Shown one piece after another: positions 31,481 to 44,049 of a DNA stretch of 64,000 bases. A program made the translations under genes and the position numbers. Under the pieces are notes generated by a model. That model saw only the letters and a list, made by a program, of their open reading frames with translations. It had not been told where the DNA came from and made no database searches. The stretch is from Castor canadensis (taxonomy: Eukaryota > Chordata > Mammalia > Rodentia > Castoridae), in NCBI RefSeq assembly GCF_047511655.1, contig NC_133390.1, positions 163,964,583-164,028,582 of the forward strand, read 5' to 3'. How positions within the stretch are numbered: position 1 is the first letter of the stretch; each line of letters starts with the position of its first letter.

Positions 31481-33119
31481 CACTTTTTTTTTTTAAGTGG
31501 CAACACTATAAACCTATAGCACAGATTTAAAATGAGAGCTGCTGTTCAAGGAGACAGGCTCTCAGCCTGGGGCCAGGGATGGAGTTCCTTTGTGGCTGAT
31601 CAGGGTTCAGTCAGGGTAAAGTTCATTGTGGATCCAGGACAGGCTTTCAACTGTGGCTGGATCAGGGCTCAGTGGGTAACTTCTACTTTTGCTCCATGTC
31701 CTCAGCTTCCATTCCAGGGTCTGACCACTTGATGTCTCCACTCAACAAACGGCTAAATGAGGAAATCAGGCTGAGCAACCTAAACCTATAATGGGCCCTG
31801 AGCTGGGATGGATTAGCAGCCTCAGCTCAGGGAAATGCCAGAGAATGAATCCAAGCGGCAGCAGAGTTGGCAAGTCTGGGACTGGGGCTCAGTTCCTGTG
31901 AAATGAGGGGCAGCCATGGGGACCACAGAGGCAAATACCCAGATGAGATAACCCCTTCACAGGCAGCATTGTGTCTATCAGTGTGTAATGAGTTCCTGCT
32001 TGGGGCCAGGCACTGAGGGTCAGTAGAGGGTAAATTGGGCACAGCCTCTGCTGCACGGAACCTCACACTTCTTTTCTCCTGCTTGGCCTCTCCCCACCCA
32101 GCATTCATAGTTCTGTCCAACCCCGAAGAACCTCCTCCTCTATTAGAATCCATGTGCCTACACCAGCTCCTCAGCCAGGATTCCCTTCTCTTGTTTGTTG
32201 TCTGTCTCCCAGACGAGGATGGATGTCCAAGGAGCAGTGGCGTCATCTGTGTGTAGAACCTGTTGTCTTCAGGGTCTGGCCCAGAATCAATGACCACTAT
32301 CTGTGATATGGAACTTAGATAGCAATGAAATGGTGACATCATCACTACAGAACAAAGCAGGGAGGTGAGAGATTCCTCTGGGCCTAGGGAACTGGCTTCC
32401 CAGACTTTGCAACTCCAGAGAAAGCCTTTATGAGGCAAGCACTGACACCTGAGTAGGTGGAGAACTGGAAGACTCAGGGATGACAACACTGCAAGACAGG
32501 AGATGCTGCCAGCCCAGCTAACGGATCCTGAGCAGTTCCACTTCCCCCTTTTCAAAAGCAAACACAGTGGGGGGCGGGGGGAGAGGAAGAAGTAGACTTC
32601 CACACCACCCTTTGATAGGCCCAGAGACCTGGCTACTGAAAACAGGAAATATAAGCCAGTAGAGACTCAGTAGGAAACAATTTGGCATGCCCTGCCTGCC
32701 TCTACCTCCAGGCAGCCTCCCAGCCACTTCCATCCAGCCTAGGCAGATAATGAAGGACAAAAAGACCAACGGGACTGATGCTTGTTGGGATCCTGGGAAA
32801 GAGACCTGGGGAATAAGTCAGGGTGTGGCTTTGGAGAAAACAGGCTGAAGAAAAGGAGATGGAAAAGCTGGAGCTGCAGGCTGGTGTTCTTCAGAGGAGG
32901 AAGTGAGACCCTGAAACACAGACTTGGATGGCCATGTGGATGCAGGCAGCTGCACAAGACCTTCAGAAGTCCGGTTTGGGCCTATCTTATTAGATACCAG
33001 AAGTGGGGATACTAGGAGAGCCTCTAGCACAGAGTCTATATCCTAATACCCCATGCACCGCCAAACAACATTTTCACATGTGCTGTTTCACTGGGGTCTA
33101 GAGTAAACTGGCACTGCCC
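31481..33119. other. About 1.6 kb of unassigned DNA, no gene called
   Basis: The minus-strand frame 31,827-32,603 (258 codons) is the longest frame outside L1 in the window, but its composition is low in pattern, it lacks any known motif, and overlapping frames exist on the other strand. Confidence 0.4.
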
Positions 33120-33240
33120 AATAGAGCTCTCTGCAATGACAGAAATTTCTATTGCTGGGTTTTCCAATATGGCATCCATGAGCCACATGTAGCTGGTGGC
33201 AACTATACTGGACAGAGCATGTCTAGACCCACATGTAAGG
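33120..33240. repeat. Ancient DNA-transposon-type relic
   Basis: TCCAATATGGCATCCATGAG and CACATGTAGCTGGTGGCAAC resemble a common old mammalian DNA transposon. A related piece in the opposite orientation lies at 40,930-41,240. Confidence 0.5.
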
Positions 33241-33808
33241 TGAGCAAATCTGCCTCTCAGTATTTCTTTTTTCCTCCCTCTCCTTCATTCTTTCACATCC
33301 TCCTCTTCTTTTCCTCAGACTGCTAGTAAACAACTACGTTGAAAGAGGTCTGAATTTCATAAGCAATAAACTCATAAATGAATATGTTAAAAACCTTATT
33401 TTTCCATAATTGAATTCATTTCTATCTCAAGTGCCCATCCTGCTTAGTGGTAGATATTTACTCTAAATAAATGTGGGATGAATTCAGTCAGTGAGAACTG
33501 CCTCTCTTGCTTCCCCCAAAGTTCATCCAAGTCTCAGTAGAGTTTAGAGTGAGGACAGCACCCAAGTATTGGGAAGGGGGACATCTGGGACTATGGAAGC
33601 CACTGTCTGGGCTATCTAGCTATTAATCCATGTCATATTCATTTAATCTCTTTTCATCTCAAACTCTATCTCTAGGTTCTACGATATCCACCACTACCAC
33701 AGGGGCAGAGGGGCAGGTGCAGAATCCCTCCCCAAAGACCCACACCAGCATCTAACTCTATGGTTCCCACAGGCTCACATACCTCCAGTCCCCTTGCTAA
33801 TTAAAAGA
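33241..33808. other. No gene seen
   Basis: Unassigned sequence with no recognised repeat. Confidence 0.4.
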
Positions 33809-33965
33809 AAATCAGCTAATACTTATTGAACACCTCTGATGTACTAAGCATATTCTAAGCTCTTTAAAACCACTAACTTATTTAATCTTCCCAACCACCC
33901 TCTGAGGTAATATTCCAGTTTTGCAGTTGAGAAACCAAGGCACAGAGGAGTATTGTGAAAAAAAC
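33809..33965 (-). repeat. MIR SINE
   Basis: Antisense MIR: ATACTTATTGAACACCTCTG, AATCTTCCCAACCACCCTCT, TGAGAAACCAAGGCACAGAG. Confidence 0.8.
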
Positions 33966-33984
33966 TCATATATAAAGTATTCTT

Positions 33985-34740
33985 GGGCTAGAACCTCAAA
34001 AGCCAATATTACATATGCATTTACCTAATAATACTACTTCTAGAAATAGATCCCAAAAATACACTGGCAAAAATCCTGATACAAGACCATTTGCTGAAGA
34101 CCTTTTATAATAACAAATGGCTAGAAACTAACCAAATATCCACCCACGGGAGATTAAGTGAATAAATCATAGTACATTTACACAATGGAGTACTATGCAG
34201 CTAGAAAAAGGAGTAGGCACCATATCGACTACAATAGAGTGATTTTCAGAACATGTTATCAAATGAAAGGAAAAAAAGTATGTATGGCATGCTACCATTA
34301 TGTAAGAAAGAAAGAAGGGATATGAATGTGTGTGTGTGTGTTTATATACATAAACATTTTTTATGGGACTAGGGTTTGAACATAGGGCTCCATGCTTGCA
34401 AAGCAGGCACTCTACTGCTTGAGCCACACCTCCAGTCCATTTTGCTGTAGTTATTTTAGAGATGGCGTATCAAGAAATATCTGCCCAGGCTGGTCCCAAA
34501 CCATGACCCTCCTGACCTCAGCTTCTCAAGTAGCTAGGATTATAGATGTTCCTGGCTGTATTTTTGTAACTAGAATAAAAATCTTTTAAAAAATTGGTTA
34601 CCAATGGGGAATGGAGAGACTTAGAGTGGAGAAAACAGGTACAGAAGCTAGGCTAATCTGGGTATCCTTTATTTTAAAGATCAGGCTATGGAACAGTATA
34701 AATGTTCCATATAATTATTAAAACAAAATTGAATTTTAAA
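33985..34740 (+). mobile_element. Old L1 fragment split by a SINE
   Basis: The left part (33,985-34,356) has an ORF2-end-like stretch (CATTTACACAATGGAGTACT); the right part (34,566-34,740) continues the 3' side. The antisense SINE at 34,357-34,565 sits between. Confidence 0.65.
34357..34565 (-). mobile_element. Composite SINE (7SL-like plus ID-like)
   Basis: GGGACTAGGGTTTGAACATA, AGGCACTCTACTGCTTGAGC, then CTCAGCTTCTCAAGTAGCTA, read antisense. Confidence 0.85.
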
Positions 34741-35679
34741 TAAAGTAATCCCTAGAACTTGAAAACAAAATGAAGTACATGCATCAAATATGGATTAAAT
34801 TGATGGTGGAACTGCTTAGAGAAAAATGATTTCAGATGACTTTAAACAGTAATTTGATTGTCTATTCCCATCAGAATATACCCAAAGGACAAGAACTGCA
34901 AAAAGAAAATTTTTTAATCTTAAGATGTTTATCAATTACCATCGACATTTTTATTTTATTTATATATATCATAGGATAAAGCAAATGAATCTAATGTTGC
35001 CATTAAAAACTAAGATTCTTGCCAAAAGAGAAAAGAAACACAAAAAAATAAAACCAAAGAAGTAAAAATGCTGTAATATAAATTGAAATTGAAAATATCA
35101 GTATGAACTCAAGTTCTCTTTAAAATATTCTGTCAATTCTATCCACTAAAAAAGCCTAGAAGCAATTACCAATGCAGTAGCTATGGGAAGCCCTAGAGAA
35201 GACTGTGAACTAGCTAAATACCACTTCCCATCAAAGAACCAGGGCTTGTTGGAGAAGTGGCTTGTTAAAGGTCTGGCGAAAAAATTGTTCAAGCTCAACC
35301 TGAAAGAGTGTCATTTCAAAAGACAATGAAGCTACAGGGTTATGTCAAAAGGACTCAGAATTCAGTCTAAAGAGAGCCTTGCCAACCAAAGATGAGATAA
35401 TTGAAGTGTCGGTAAGGTTTAAAATCAAACAAATTTAAAACCCCTAAGTTTATAATAATGCTCAAAAAAGTAAGATAAAATAAAGAGAAATTAAAAACTC
35501 ATTAGATTCTCTTTGAACATGTTAGGGAACCAACTCATTATTTTGAAAATTGGTAAAAGCATCCAGTATTTTCCTGACTTTTCCTGTAATAAGCTGTATC
35601 TCAAACCAAATCATTGGTAGAAGGAACTTCCTCTGAGCCACATCCACAGCCCTTGGTTTTTTTTAAATTAAAGTCCACG
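34741..35679. other. AT-rich sequence, no gene
   Basis: A-rich unassigned sequence, possibly an old LINE body. I could not place it in a family. Confidence 0.35.
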
Positions 35680-36230
35680 GTTTACATTAGGGTTCACTCT
35701 TCCTATTGCACAGTTCATTGGGGTTTGACAAATGTACAATGACATGAATTCATCAATGACAAGTATCATACAGAATGGTTTTCAAGTACTAAAAATAACC
35801 TGTTCAGTTCCTCCCCTGGCTGCCACCCTATCCCCAGCTGCTGGCAACCACTGATCTTTGTACTAGCCTTGGTAGTTTTGCTTTTTTCAGAATGTCACAT
35901 GGTTGGAATCATAAAACATGTAGCCTTTTTAGACTGCTTTCTTTCAGTAAGCAATATGCATTTAGAGTTCCTCCATGTCTTTTCATGACTGAATAACTCA
36001 TTCTGTGTGTGTGTGTTGGCAAAATATAGATATCATAAAGTTTACCATTTTAATTACTTTAAAGGTAAAGTTCAGTGGAATTAAGTATATTCACATTGTT
36101 GTGCAACCATCACCACCATCCATTTCCAAAGGTTAGCTCACTTCTTTCTATCGATGATAATTCCATTGCATGGATGGACCACAGTTTGTTTATCCATTCA
36201 CCAAATGAGGGTTGATTGGTTTTTAAATCA
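35680..36230 (-). mobile_element. Old L1 fragments (L1M type)
   Basis: AACTTTAAAGGTAAAGTTCAGTGG-type sequence, CATTGTTGTGCAACCATCAC and CAGTTTGTTTATCCATTCAC are familiar pieces of the antisense of old L1 3' ends. Confidence 0.75.
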
Positions 36231-36600
36231 CTGCCTGCCCATGTGGTGGACCAATTGTAAGAGGGCTAAGAATGAAGTTGGAGGGTGGGTAGCAGGGAGG
36301 TGGCTATTGCTGCTGTCCTGGCAAGAGAGGACAGTAGCTTCACAGGGTTGGTCTCCATGAAGTGAAGTGGAAGAACAGAAGAGAGTGACTGGCATGGTGT
36401 TGGCAGGGCTTGGGGACAGATGGACTGGGGTTAAGGGAGGGAGAGAAGTTAAGAATAAGGTGCAGCTCTCTGGCTTGGGTAACCAGGTAGATAGAGGGTT
36501 GGTGTCATTGACTGAGATGGGGAAATGAAGAGGGAAGCACAGGTGCGGGAGAAGGACATGATGATTTGAGTTTCATGTGCCTGAGATATGTTCAACGGGG
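36231..36600 (-). repeat. L2 fragment
   Basis: GTGTCATTGACTGAGATGGG and ATGATTTGAGTTTCATGTGC fit the antisense LINE-2 body. Confidence 0.6.
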
Positions 36601-36935
36601 ATGTAATTGATGAGCCCTATTGAACTTAGGGGTCTAGAGCTCAGACCTGTCGCTTCACCTACCAAATTATCCAGTCCCAGCCTTATTTCTATGCCTGAAC
36701 AGGCCAAGTTTCCTCTGACTAGGGACAAGGATATCACTCCTCCCTTTTCCAAAGCCCTTCTCCCCAAAATAGCCACAGGACTAACTTCTTCTAAATGTTT
36801 GGCTCTCAGGTCAAATACCATCTACTCAGAAAATTCCTCCCCAAGGCTCCAGCTGAAGTCAGAGCCAGAGAGCTAGGGATTCACACTGGTCCAGTTTTAT
36901 TGTGACAATGCTACATGAAAACAAAGTCCAAGGAT
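36601..36935. other. No gene; possible L2 sequence
   Basis: Frames on both strands overlap at 36,573-36,876. The right part (CTCAGGTCAAATACCATCTA; CCTCCCCAAGGCTCC) resembles sense L2. No gene seen. Confidence 0.4.
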
Positions 36936-37196
36936 AGGGAGGAAGGGGAGGAAAGAAAAGGATACAAAATTGCAGTTAGAAAGGACAAATAAGTTCTAAT
37001 GTTCTATAGCACAGTAGGGTGACTGTAATTAACAATAATTCATTATATATTACAAAATAGCTGGAAAAAAGGATTTTGAGTGTTCTTACCACAAAAGAAA
37101 ATACAAATGTTTGAGGTAATGGATACACAAACTACTCTGATTTGATCATTAAATATGTATAATTATCGTGTGGCAACAAAAATAAAAAATTTTTTA
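36936..37196 (+). mobile_element. Old L1 3' end
   Basis: CTATAGCACAGTAGGGTGAC, ACAATAATTCATTATATATT and GATTTGATCATTAAATATGT are the usual end of an old L1 3' UTR. Confidence 0.75.
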
Positions 37197-37590
37197 AATC
37201 GTCAGAAACTCAGTGCTTATAATAGTGAACATTCATTTCTCACCCAAGGGTCTGCAGGTCAGCTGGGCTCTGCAGGGCTCTCCTGAGCTGGGCTGGGAAG
37301 GACTCCAGGCTGCAGGTCATACATGGCTGCCTCATGAGTCTGTTCATTCTGCATCTAACTGAAGGACACCCCACTGTCTAGAGTTCTCATGGCCAAGGAC
37401 AGTTGCTTAAGAGGTGGGAATGGAAACACTCACTGGCTTGGAGCTGGCCCTTGTCACTTCCACAGTATTCTTTTGGCCAAAGCAAGTCACATGGTTAAGT
37501 CCAATATCAACAGGGTGAGGAAGTATATCCCTCCCACGGTGGGGAGGGCTGGCAGAAGTAAATATTTGCTGAACAATAATACAGTCTACT
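37197..37590 (+). repeat. Ancient interspersed repeat, family not assigned
   Basis: GGGTCTGCAGGTCAGCTGGG, TGGCCCTTGTCACTTCCACA and TTTTGGCCAAAGCAAGTCAC occur in the order of a common old mammalian repeat. Confidence 0.55.
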
Positions 37591-37654
37591 AAATGACCCG
37601 TTTCTTTCCTAGATGGCCATGTTTATTGAGCAATCTTCCCATTCTTATAAATTA

Positions 37655-37835
37655 TCATCTTTTATAAATGAATGAATGAATGGAAGAATGTGCCTTAGAA
37701 GGCAGAAAGATTCCACTCTTCAAATGAGGAACCTGAGGTTCCAGGAAGTGAAGTGACTTACCCAAGGTCATAGAAACCACCTGTGGCAAGCCCAGCCTGT
37801 CTGGCTCCTTCAGCCCAGTTCCCTACATGCAAGGA
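37655..37835 (-). repeat. MIR SINE
   Basis: Antisense MIR: TCAAATGAGGAACCTGAGGT, GAAGTGACTTACCCAAGGTC and AAGCCCAGCCTGTCTGGC. Confidence 0.8.
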
Positions 37836-38684
37836 ATGAAGCAGCAAAATGCTATCACTCATTCTGTCCTCTCACTGAGACTTGGTTGGCGGGCACATAA
37901 TCAGGGGCAAATGTGCCATAGAGTCTTCTTGCTGATTCAGTCTCAGGTCTCACTCTAAAGCCAGGTAGGACTTTGATTCATCATTTCCTGGTCCCCAAGT
38001 CCCAAATGGTAAGTGTATGTTGAATGGATGAGTCATTTGTACTGCGCAATTTTAATTACTGATTAAGTGTTCTGTGAATTCTGTGTCCCGCCCCACCTAT
38101 GCCCGCCCCTAAGGTACAGACAGTCAAACTTAGAATGGAGCATACCGTGGGGCTCAAAAATGAGCTACAGATATAGGAGACGTCTGGAAGGACATGCCTC
38201 AAATAAACAGTGAACAACTCTTGAAGCAGGGTTACTTAGGACTTGAACTCCGTCCATTAAGGCTTTATGTAACATGTGAACAGCTCTCAATGAGTATAGT
38301 TTGCTTCTCAGGTGCGATAGAGATATGCATCTGATTTCATAGGTTGCAATCAGAAATAGATCTGACATAGATCCAATTGATATTTCCAATCTGAAAATGT
38401 TTTCAAGTTCATACTAGCGTGCAAAAAGTAATTACTTGCTGACTGGTTGGGAAACTCCTGAAAATTGTCTTCCTCCAGAATCTACTCCCACACATTGTCA
38501 GAAGTCTGTTTTCAGAAACACTGAGTCAATTCCCAACCACTCCTTCAGTCGGCAAGCCAGTGAGCACCTACCACATGCCAAATGCTGAATGAGCCACCAG
38601 AGTGACGGGTGACTGGCAGGGAAACAGGTGGTAGCCAGAGTCAGCAAAGTCCACATTCATCCCATAGCTGACATAGATGAGGCT
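37836..38684. other. No gene seen
   Basis: Unassigned sequence. A short MIR/L2-like piece lies near 38,560-38,600. Confidence 0.4.
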
Positions 38685-38905
38685 GCACTGTGGGCCAGAC
38701 ACCGTGCTAAGTGCTTCCCATGGATTATCACATTTAATCCACACAAGTTGATGAGGTAGGAGCTATTATTATGCTATTTTACAGCTGTGGAAACTAAAGT
38801 GCAGAAAGGCAAAGGAACTTGCCCAAGGTCACATAACCAGCAGGTGGTGGAACTGACATTTGATTCTAGAGCCTGTTCTCTTAACTGCTACCCTATACTG
38901 CTTCC
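38685..38905 (-). repeat. MIR SINE
   Basis: Antisense MIR, nearly complete: TGGGCCAGACACCGTGCTAA, GATTATCACATTTAATCC, TTGCCCAAGGTCACATAACC and TAACTGCTACCCTATACTGC. Confidence 0.9.
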
Positions 38906-39984
38906 CTCTAGGAACTTGCCCAAATTCCAGGGGCAGTAAATGGCAGAGTCAGAATCCAAACCAGGAAAGGTTCATGGGCCTCCTGAGAACATGCTCTGAA
39001 CTGGTAAGACAGCCTTCTCCCTCTAACCCTCCTTATTTCTGGATGCTACACTAACATGCTGAGTGACCTTGGATAGCCTCCTTGAGCTTCATTTTTCATG
39101 CTTAAAAAATGGGAAGAACACTGCTTACACTAAGATGCTGTAGAGAGGCTCATTTGAGAAGATAGCTCCTCCCATGGAACATGGTGCATACCCAGTCAAG
39201 ATGTATATTTGTTTTTCTGGCTTTCCAGGAGTTGGGTGCAATCAGCCAAGAGGACCCAGGAGTGAGCCTATCCAATGAGCTCTATAACTGAGGGTTCACT
39301 ATGTGCCGGGGGTAGAGGGCAGGGAAGGGCCAGAGGCTGGGTGAAAAATCAAGGCTTGACTTGTGTTCAGAAAGCTCAGTTGAGGAAACACTGGAACAAA
39401 CAATCCCAAGAAGGAGGGGAATTTGGTTCGTCATCTTTCCTGTTTTCCCAGCCTGGCCAAGTCCCAAACCCTCGTCTTAATCTTGTCAGGAGTTTGGCCC
39501 TTTGCCCTATGAAGGAGCTGCCAGGAGGCTCAAAGTGAGCCAAGTTTTCAAGGAAGTGATGTCTTTTGTGGGTCAAGAGAAGGCAAGAGGCTTTCTGGGA
39601 GAGAGAAGAAGGCAGGGACAGAAATGGGCTAGGGCCTAGCTAGCTGACTCCTTTTAGAACCAATGGAGAAGGCTTTGAATGAGGCAAGATTTACAGGTGA
39701 TGGTAGGGCTGGGGTCAGTAGTTTGTATTGATGCCTCCCAGTGCAGAGTCCTGTCTACTACATCGACCAACTGCTCACCAACTTCCCACCAGTGGGGCAG
39801 AGCTGCCTTCTCCCCACCATTTCCCACAACTGTGTCCAGCAATACCTCCCCCTTCCTAAACTTCAGAAGCACACTTGTGGGTCCTGAAGGCACTGGAGGA
39901 GGATGCCATGGCTGCAAAGACCTTAGTGGGTTTGGTCAGATAGGAAATGAGGATGAGAGTCATTTGAAAGAAAGAACCAATGCT
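38906..39984. other. No gene seen
   Basis: Unassigned; a MIR-like sense piece (GCTGAGTGACCTTGGATAGC) near 39,057-39,100. Frames at 39,275-39,538 and 39,679-39,990 overlap antisense frames. Confidence 0.4.
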
Positions 39985-40110
39985 TCCTGAGCACCTATTG
40001 TGTGTCTGTGTAGTGCTAGACACATTTAACATGTTATATCATCTAATCATCATACTAACTCCAGGAGATAGATTATACCCCCATTTTGGAGAAAGGCAAC
40101 CTGAGGCTTG
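39985..40110 (-). repeat. MIR SINE
   Basis: Antisense MIR: CTGAGCACCTATTGTGTGTC, TAATCATCATACTAACTCC, CCCCATTTTGGAGAAAGG. Confidence 0.8.
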
Positions 40111-40119
40111 TGGGGAAGA

Positions 40120-40900
40120 TGTTCCCTTCCCCACTCTACCTCCAAGCCAGGCTATCCACTATGCCTTGGGCATCCCTATTTTTATACTCTATATGCTTCT
40201 GAAACTCAACTTGAACAACTCTGAACTCATCATTTTCCCCTCCCACAGACTCCTAGTTTCTCATCAAGCCTCACCACTCAGAACTAAAACTGTCAACCTT
40301 GATCTACCCTGACCCTATTCCCATCTTCAAGTAGTAGTCTAGACTACTGGTCCTATCTCTGACTCTATTTCCCAGATATTGACTTTTCTGATTCCAAAGT
40401 TTGTAGCATAGTCCAGACCAGAATTTATTGCCTCACTCCTAGATGACTCCAGCAGTTTCTGAACATGCCCTTCTGCCTCTAATTTATCCCACATCTATCC
40501 ATGCCTGACCCGAATATCAGAATAATCCTGTAAAATACAAATCTTCCTCACCTGGGGCAACTGAAACCTCAATGGCTTCCCAACACCTTCAAGATAAACC
40601 CCTTACCAGAGATTACCAGGTCTCAGACAGTTTGGCCCTTGCTGCCTTCTTTGGTCTCCTATTGGGCCACTCCCTATCTTTTGACCCCAACCCTCAGATA
40701 TCCTGAAATACTTATCTCTTCATTCATTTCAAGGCTTTGGCACATGCTGTTTTCTTTGCCTTGCCTGCAAATTCCTTCTCGTCTTTCACATCTCAGTTTA
40801 GTCACTATTTCCTGACCACCCCCTCTTCAGCATCTTTCCTTCAAATTCCATAGTTCCCTTGTACTTCCCAACTGGGCTACCCACCCCCTCCCCCTCAAGT
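40120..40900 (+). mobile_element. L2 relic
   Basis: Long sense LINE-2: TCTGAACTCATCATTTTCCC, CTCAATGGCTTCCCAACACC, CTTTGGCACATGCTGTTTTC, TTCCTGACCACCCCCTCTTC in the expected order. Confidence 0.8.
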
Positions 40901-40929
40901 GTCCCTATACAAGCCAACAAAGCCTTCAC

Positions 40930-41240
40930 CGTGGTCACAGAATGTTGGAGAAGCACCTTCCAGGAGAAATATAGTGTGTGTCATATACATAATTGTAAGT
41001 TTTCTGTTAACCACATTTTAAACAGTAAAAGAAAATAGATGAAATAATTTTAATGATATAATCAAACCAATATTTTTAAATAATGTTTTTGAATATATAA
41101 TCAATGTAAAAATTATTGATACTAAGGTTTTGAAATCTGGTGTGTATTTTACACTCAGAGTTAGTCTTAATTTGGATTAGCCATATTTCAAGTGCTCAGT
41201 AGCCCCGTGGGTACCAGATTAGGCTGCATAGTTTAGGGAA
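40930..41240. repeat. Ancient DNA-transposon-type relic
   Basis: AT-rich body ending in TTAGCCATATTTCAAGTGCT and CAGTAGCCCCGTGGGTACCA, the same family as the piece at 33,120-33,240 in the other orientation. Confidence 0.5.
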
Positions 41241-42359
41241 TGCTTAAACTTAACTGGCCTGTTTCCTGTTCTGGTGGACACTAATTCTAAGAAATATTCT
41301 AGGTATTCTGTAGAAAAAGGATTCAAAGTCAAGTAAGTCTTGAAAACATTGACAAAGTGAAACAGAGTGTTTATTCTTTAGGACCTCCCAGAGCTCTCTC
41401 TGTGCTAATATGAGATGTGATACTAAAAGCAGACCAGAGCGCATCCAGTATTTCCTCAACTTATCTGAGCTCAGAGCTCTGTTTTCATAAAGCATTTCTG
41501 GGGATTAGTATCCGGAAGAATGTACTCTTGCAAATGTTCTTTTGGCCATATTCTTAACTCAGTAGATCACAGGATTCCCATAGGAAGAACTTGGGATTCA
41601 GGGAGCCACCTCAAGTGTCTCTGTACACAAAATCTGATTACTGAAGTGACTAATTAATTCTTGGAAGTTGCAGAGAACAGGACTAGAATCAGCAAGCAAA
41701 AATTAGAGCATATTTGAGTTCAATCAAGAAGGTGGGTGTGTGTGTTTAAACTGTTTAAAACTAAGTTTCTGTAATGGTCTGGAAAATGCCATAGATGACC
41801 TTATGAGGTGATGCCTTCTCTATCACTCAGAGTAATAAAGACTGGAGTTCTGTGTAAGGAAGGAGGCTCCTACTTTCCCTTTTTCAAACCTTAAGAAAAA
41901 AATAAGCAGTAGTGGGCAGAGAACTTGAATGGAAGTGAGCAGACATATTCTGGGCCCTTCAGTAAGAGCACACTGGAATTCTAGAGACTCAAGTGGCTGA
42001 GCAATTTACAGCTAAAATCTTTTTAAATCTACAGGTTCTTCTCAGTTCAGTTCAGAATGTTCTTGATCCATTATACACAGTCAATCTCTGGTCAATGACT
42101 AATCAGATCAATCGTCATAAATCCATTACGATGTGTGTCTGGGTGGTGAACAAGAAGATGGTCTATTTCTTTTAAAAATTGCTTTTATGGGACAAAAACC
42201 AAGAAAAACCAATCAGTTAGAAGTTATCAGGACAGTGGACATCCTTGGGGGTGATGACAAGAAGGAAGCATTGTGAGGCTCAGGATGCTGGCAATGTTAT
42301 CTTTCCTGATTGGTGCAGGTCACACAGATGTGTTTGGTTTGTCAATATTTATCAAGCTA
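41241..42359. other. About 1.1 kb of unassigned DNA, no gene
   Basis: Short frames only, no motif. No repeat recognised. Confidence 0.4.
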
Positions 42360-42712
42360 TACTCTTTTTTTTTTTTTTTTTGGTAGTACTGGGGTTTGAA
42401 CTAAGGGCTTCTTGCTTGCTAAGCAGGCATTGTGCCACTTGAGCCACACATCTCCAGCTCTTTTTGCTCTGGTTATTTTGGAGATAGGATCTCATTTATT
42501 TTTTGCCTAGGCTGGCATAGACTGGGATCCTCCTATTTTAGGTGTCCCCATCTGGGATGGCAGGCGTGCACCATAATGCCTAGGTATAGGTTGAGATAAG
42601 ATCTCACTGACCTTTTTTTGTCTGAGCTGGCCTCAAACTGCAATTCTCACAATCTCAGCCCCCTAAGTAGCAAGGGTTACAGGCATGAGCCACTGACACC
42701 TGGCTAAGCTGT
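42360..42712 (-). mobile_element. Trimeric SINE
   Basis: Antisense order: a T run, AGTACTGGGGTTTGAACTAA and TTGTGCCACTTGAGCCACAC (ID part), GATGGCAGGCGTGCACCATA (7SL unit), then GGTTACAGGCATGAGCCACT (B1 unit). Confidence 0.9.
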
Positions 42713-42715
42713 AAT

Positions 42716-42795
42716 TTTTTTTTTTTCTTTTTTTTGGTGGTACTAGGGATTGAACTCAGAGCATGCTACCACTTGAGCCACACCCACAGCCCTAA
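42716..42795 (-). mobile_element. ID-like SINE
   Basis: A T run, GGTACTAGGGATTGAACTCA and TACCACTTGAGCCACACCCA, read antisense. Confidence 0.8.
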
Positions 42796-42903
42796 ACTGT
42801 ACATTTTTATGTATATTTTTCAATGTGCATATTACACTTTGATAAAAAGTTTTAGAAATTGCTTTTATGAGGATATAATATTTTATCTGACTAAGAAAAA
42901 AAT

Positions 42904-43122
42904 AGTGGCTGGACACTGGTGGCTCACATCTGTAATCCTACTGAGATCAGGAGAATCACATCTCTAGGCCAGCCCAGGAAAAAAGTTCCCAATACCCCAT
43001 GTCCAAAATAATCAGAGAAAAATGGACTAGAAGTGTGGCTCAAGCAGTAGAGTGCGTGTTTTGCAAGTTGAAGCCCTGAGTTCAAACCCCAGTTCCACCA
43101 AAAAAAGAAAGAAAAAAAAAAG
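42904..43122 (+). mobile_element. Composite SINE (B1-like plus ID-like)
   Basis: GGTGGCTCACATCTGTAATC, then GTGTGGCTCAAGCAGTAGAG and AAGCCCTGAGTTCAAACCCC with a poly(A)-rich tail. Confidence 0.9.
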
Positions 43123-43710
43123 AATGATGAACCCATCACTGGGTTATTATTATTTGACTGGTCTGAGATTTGAGCTAGAGAGGAAGAGGTTAACCAGCAA
43201 CCAGGTGTTTTCTCTCGTGTATGGTCTGAGCAGCATTTTTCTGGTGAAGAGGGCAGCTAAAGGTTAGTAGTGCTGCAGAGAGGTCCCTAACCATTTAATC
43301 AGGAAAGCAAATGGAGTCAGACCAATTATCTTAGGGCCTCTGCCAGGTACCCATCAGTAGGATATCTGAAAGTACTGGGAAGCTGAAACCTTTAAAGTTT
43401 GGGCTCTATATCCCACTGCCATCACAGGGCCTGACACAAAGTAAAGAGTCAACTAAGTATCTCCTTCCTTCTTCTTACCTGAATTTCAGGCGTGGCAGTC
43501 CCTGAAGTTCCTAGGCTTGCTGTGAGAAGGGACTGGATTACCCCATTTAGGGCCAGCAAGAATCACAGAGGCAAACACAGCTGGGCTGAGAATGGGACGG
43601 GAACTGAAACCCAACCCTCACACAACTCACATGTGCTCAAGCAACTACAAAGAAGCCACCTGTGGTCAGTTGAAGAGTGGCTAGGAGAGAGAGAGGGAAC
43701 TTTAGAGAAG
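43123..43710. other. No gene seen
   Basis: Unassigned sequence. Short frames without motifs. Confidence 0.4.
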
Positions 43711-43912
43711 TGGGGGTGGTGGTAAAGAAGGTAGATTTCAGGTGATTGAGATGGGGGAGGTCAATGAAAACAGCAGTTATGAATAACAAGCAATATGCCA
43801 CAGGGGGAGAGTGGGTTTGGGGTGGGGAGAAGGAAGGTTTCAGGTGGTGGAATGGGGGAGGTAAAAGAAAAGAGCAGTTGATAGGCAATACAGCATTGTA
43901 CAGGGGGAAGAA
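43711..43912. repeat. Diverged tandem duplication, about 102 bp x 2
   Basis: The two halves share TTTCAGGTG, ATGGGGGAGG, CAGCAGTT/GAGCAGTT, CAAT and CAGGGGGA at a constant offset of about 102 bp. Confidence 0.65.
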
Positions 43913-43924
43913 ACTCTTGATTTA

Positions 43925-44040
43925 GAACTATGTGACATTGACACAACATGTAGCCAAGCAGTTCTCTCATCTGTAAAATTGGGTCAATAATAGTTCCTTG
44001 CTCTTAGGGTTATTGAAAGGATAAAATCAACTGATGCATT
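43925..44040 (+). repeat. MIR fragment
   Basis: TATGTGACATTGACACAAC, TTCTCTCATCTGTAAAATTG and TAGGGTTATTGAAAGGATAA are the sense 3' half of MIR. Confidence 0.7.
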
Positions 44041-44049
44041 AAAAAATGT

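Noticed and set aside
31827..32603. 258-codon open frame on the minus strand, the longest outside L1
   Set aside because: No known motif or domain, frames overlap on the other strand, and there is no sign of exon borders or a promoter. One such frame is not surprising in 64 kb.
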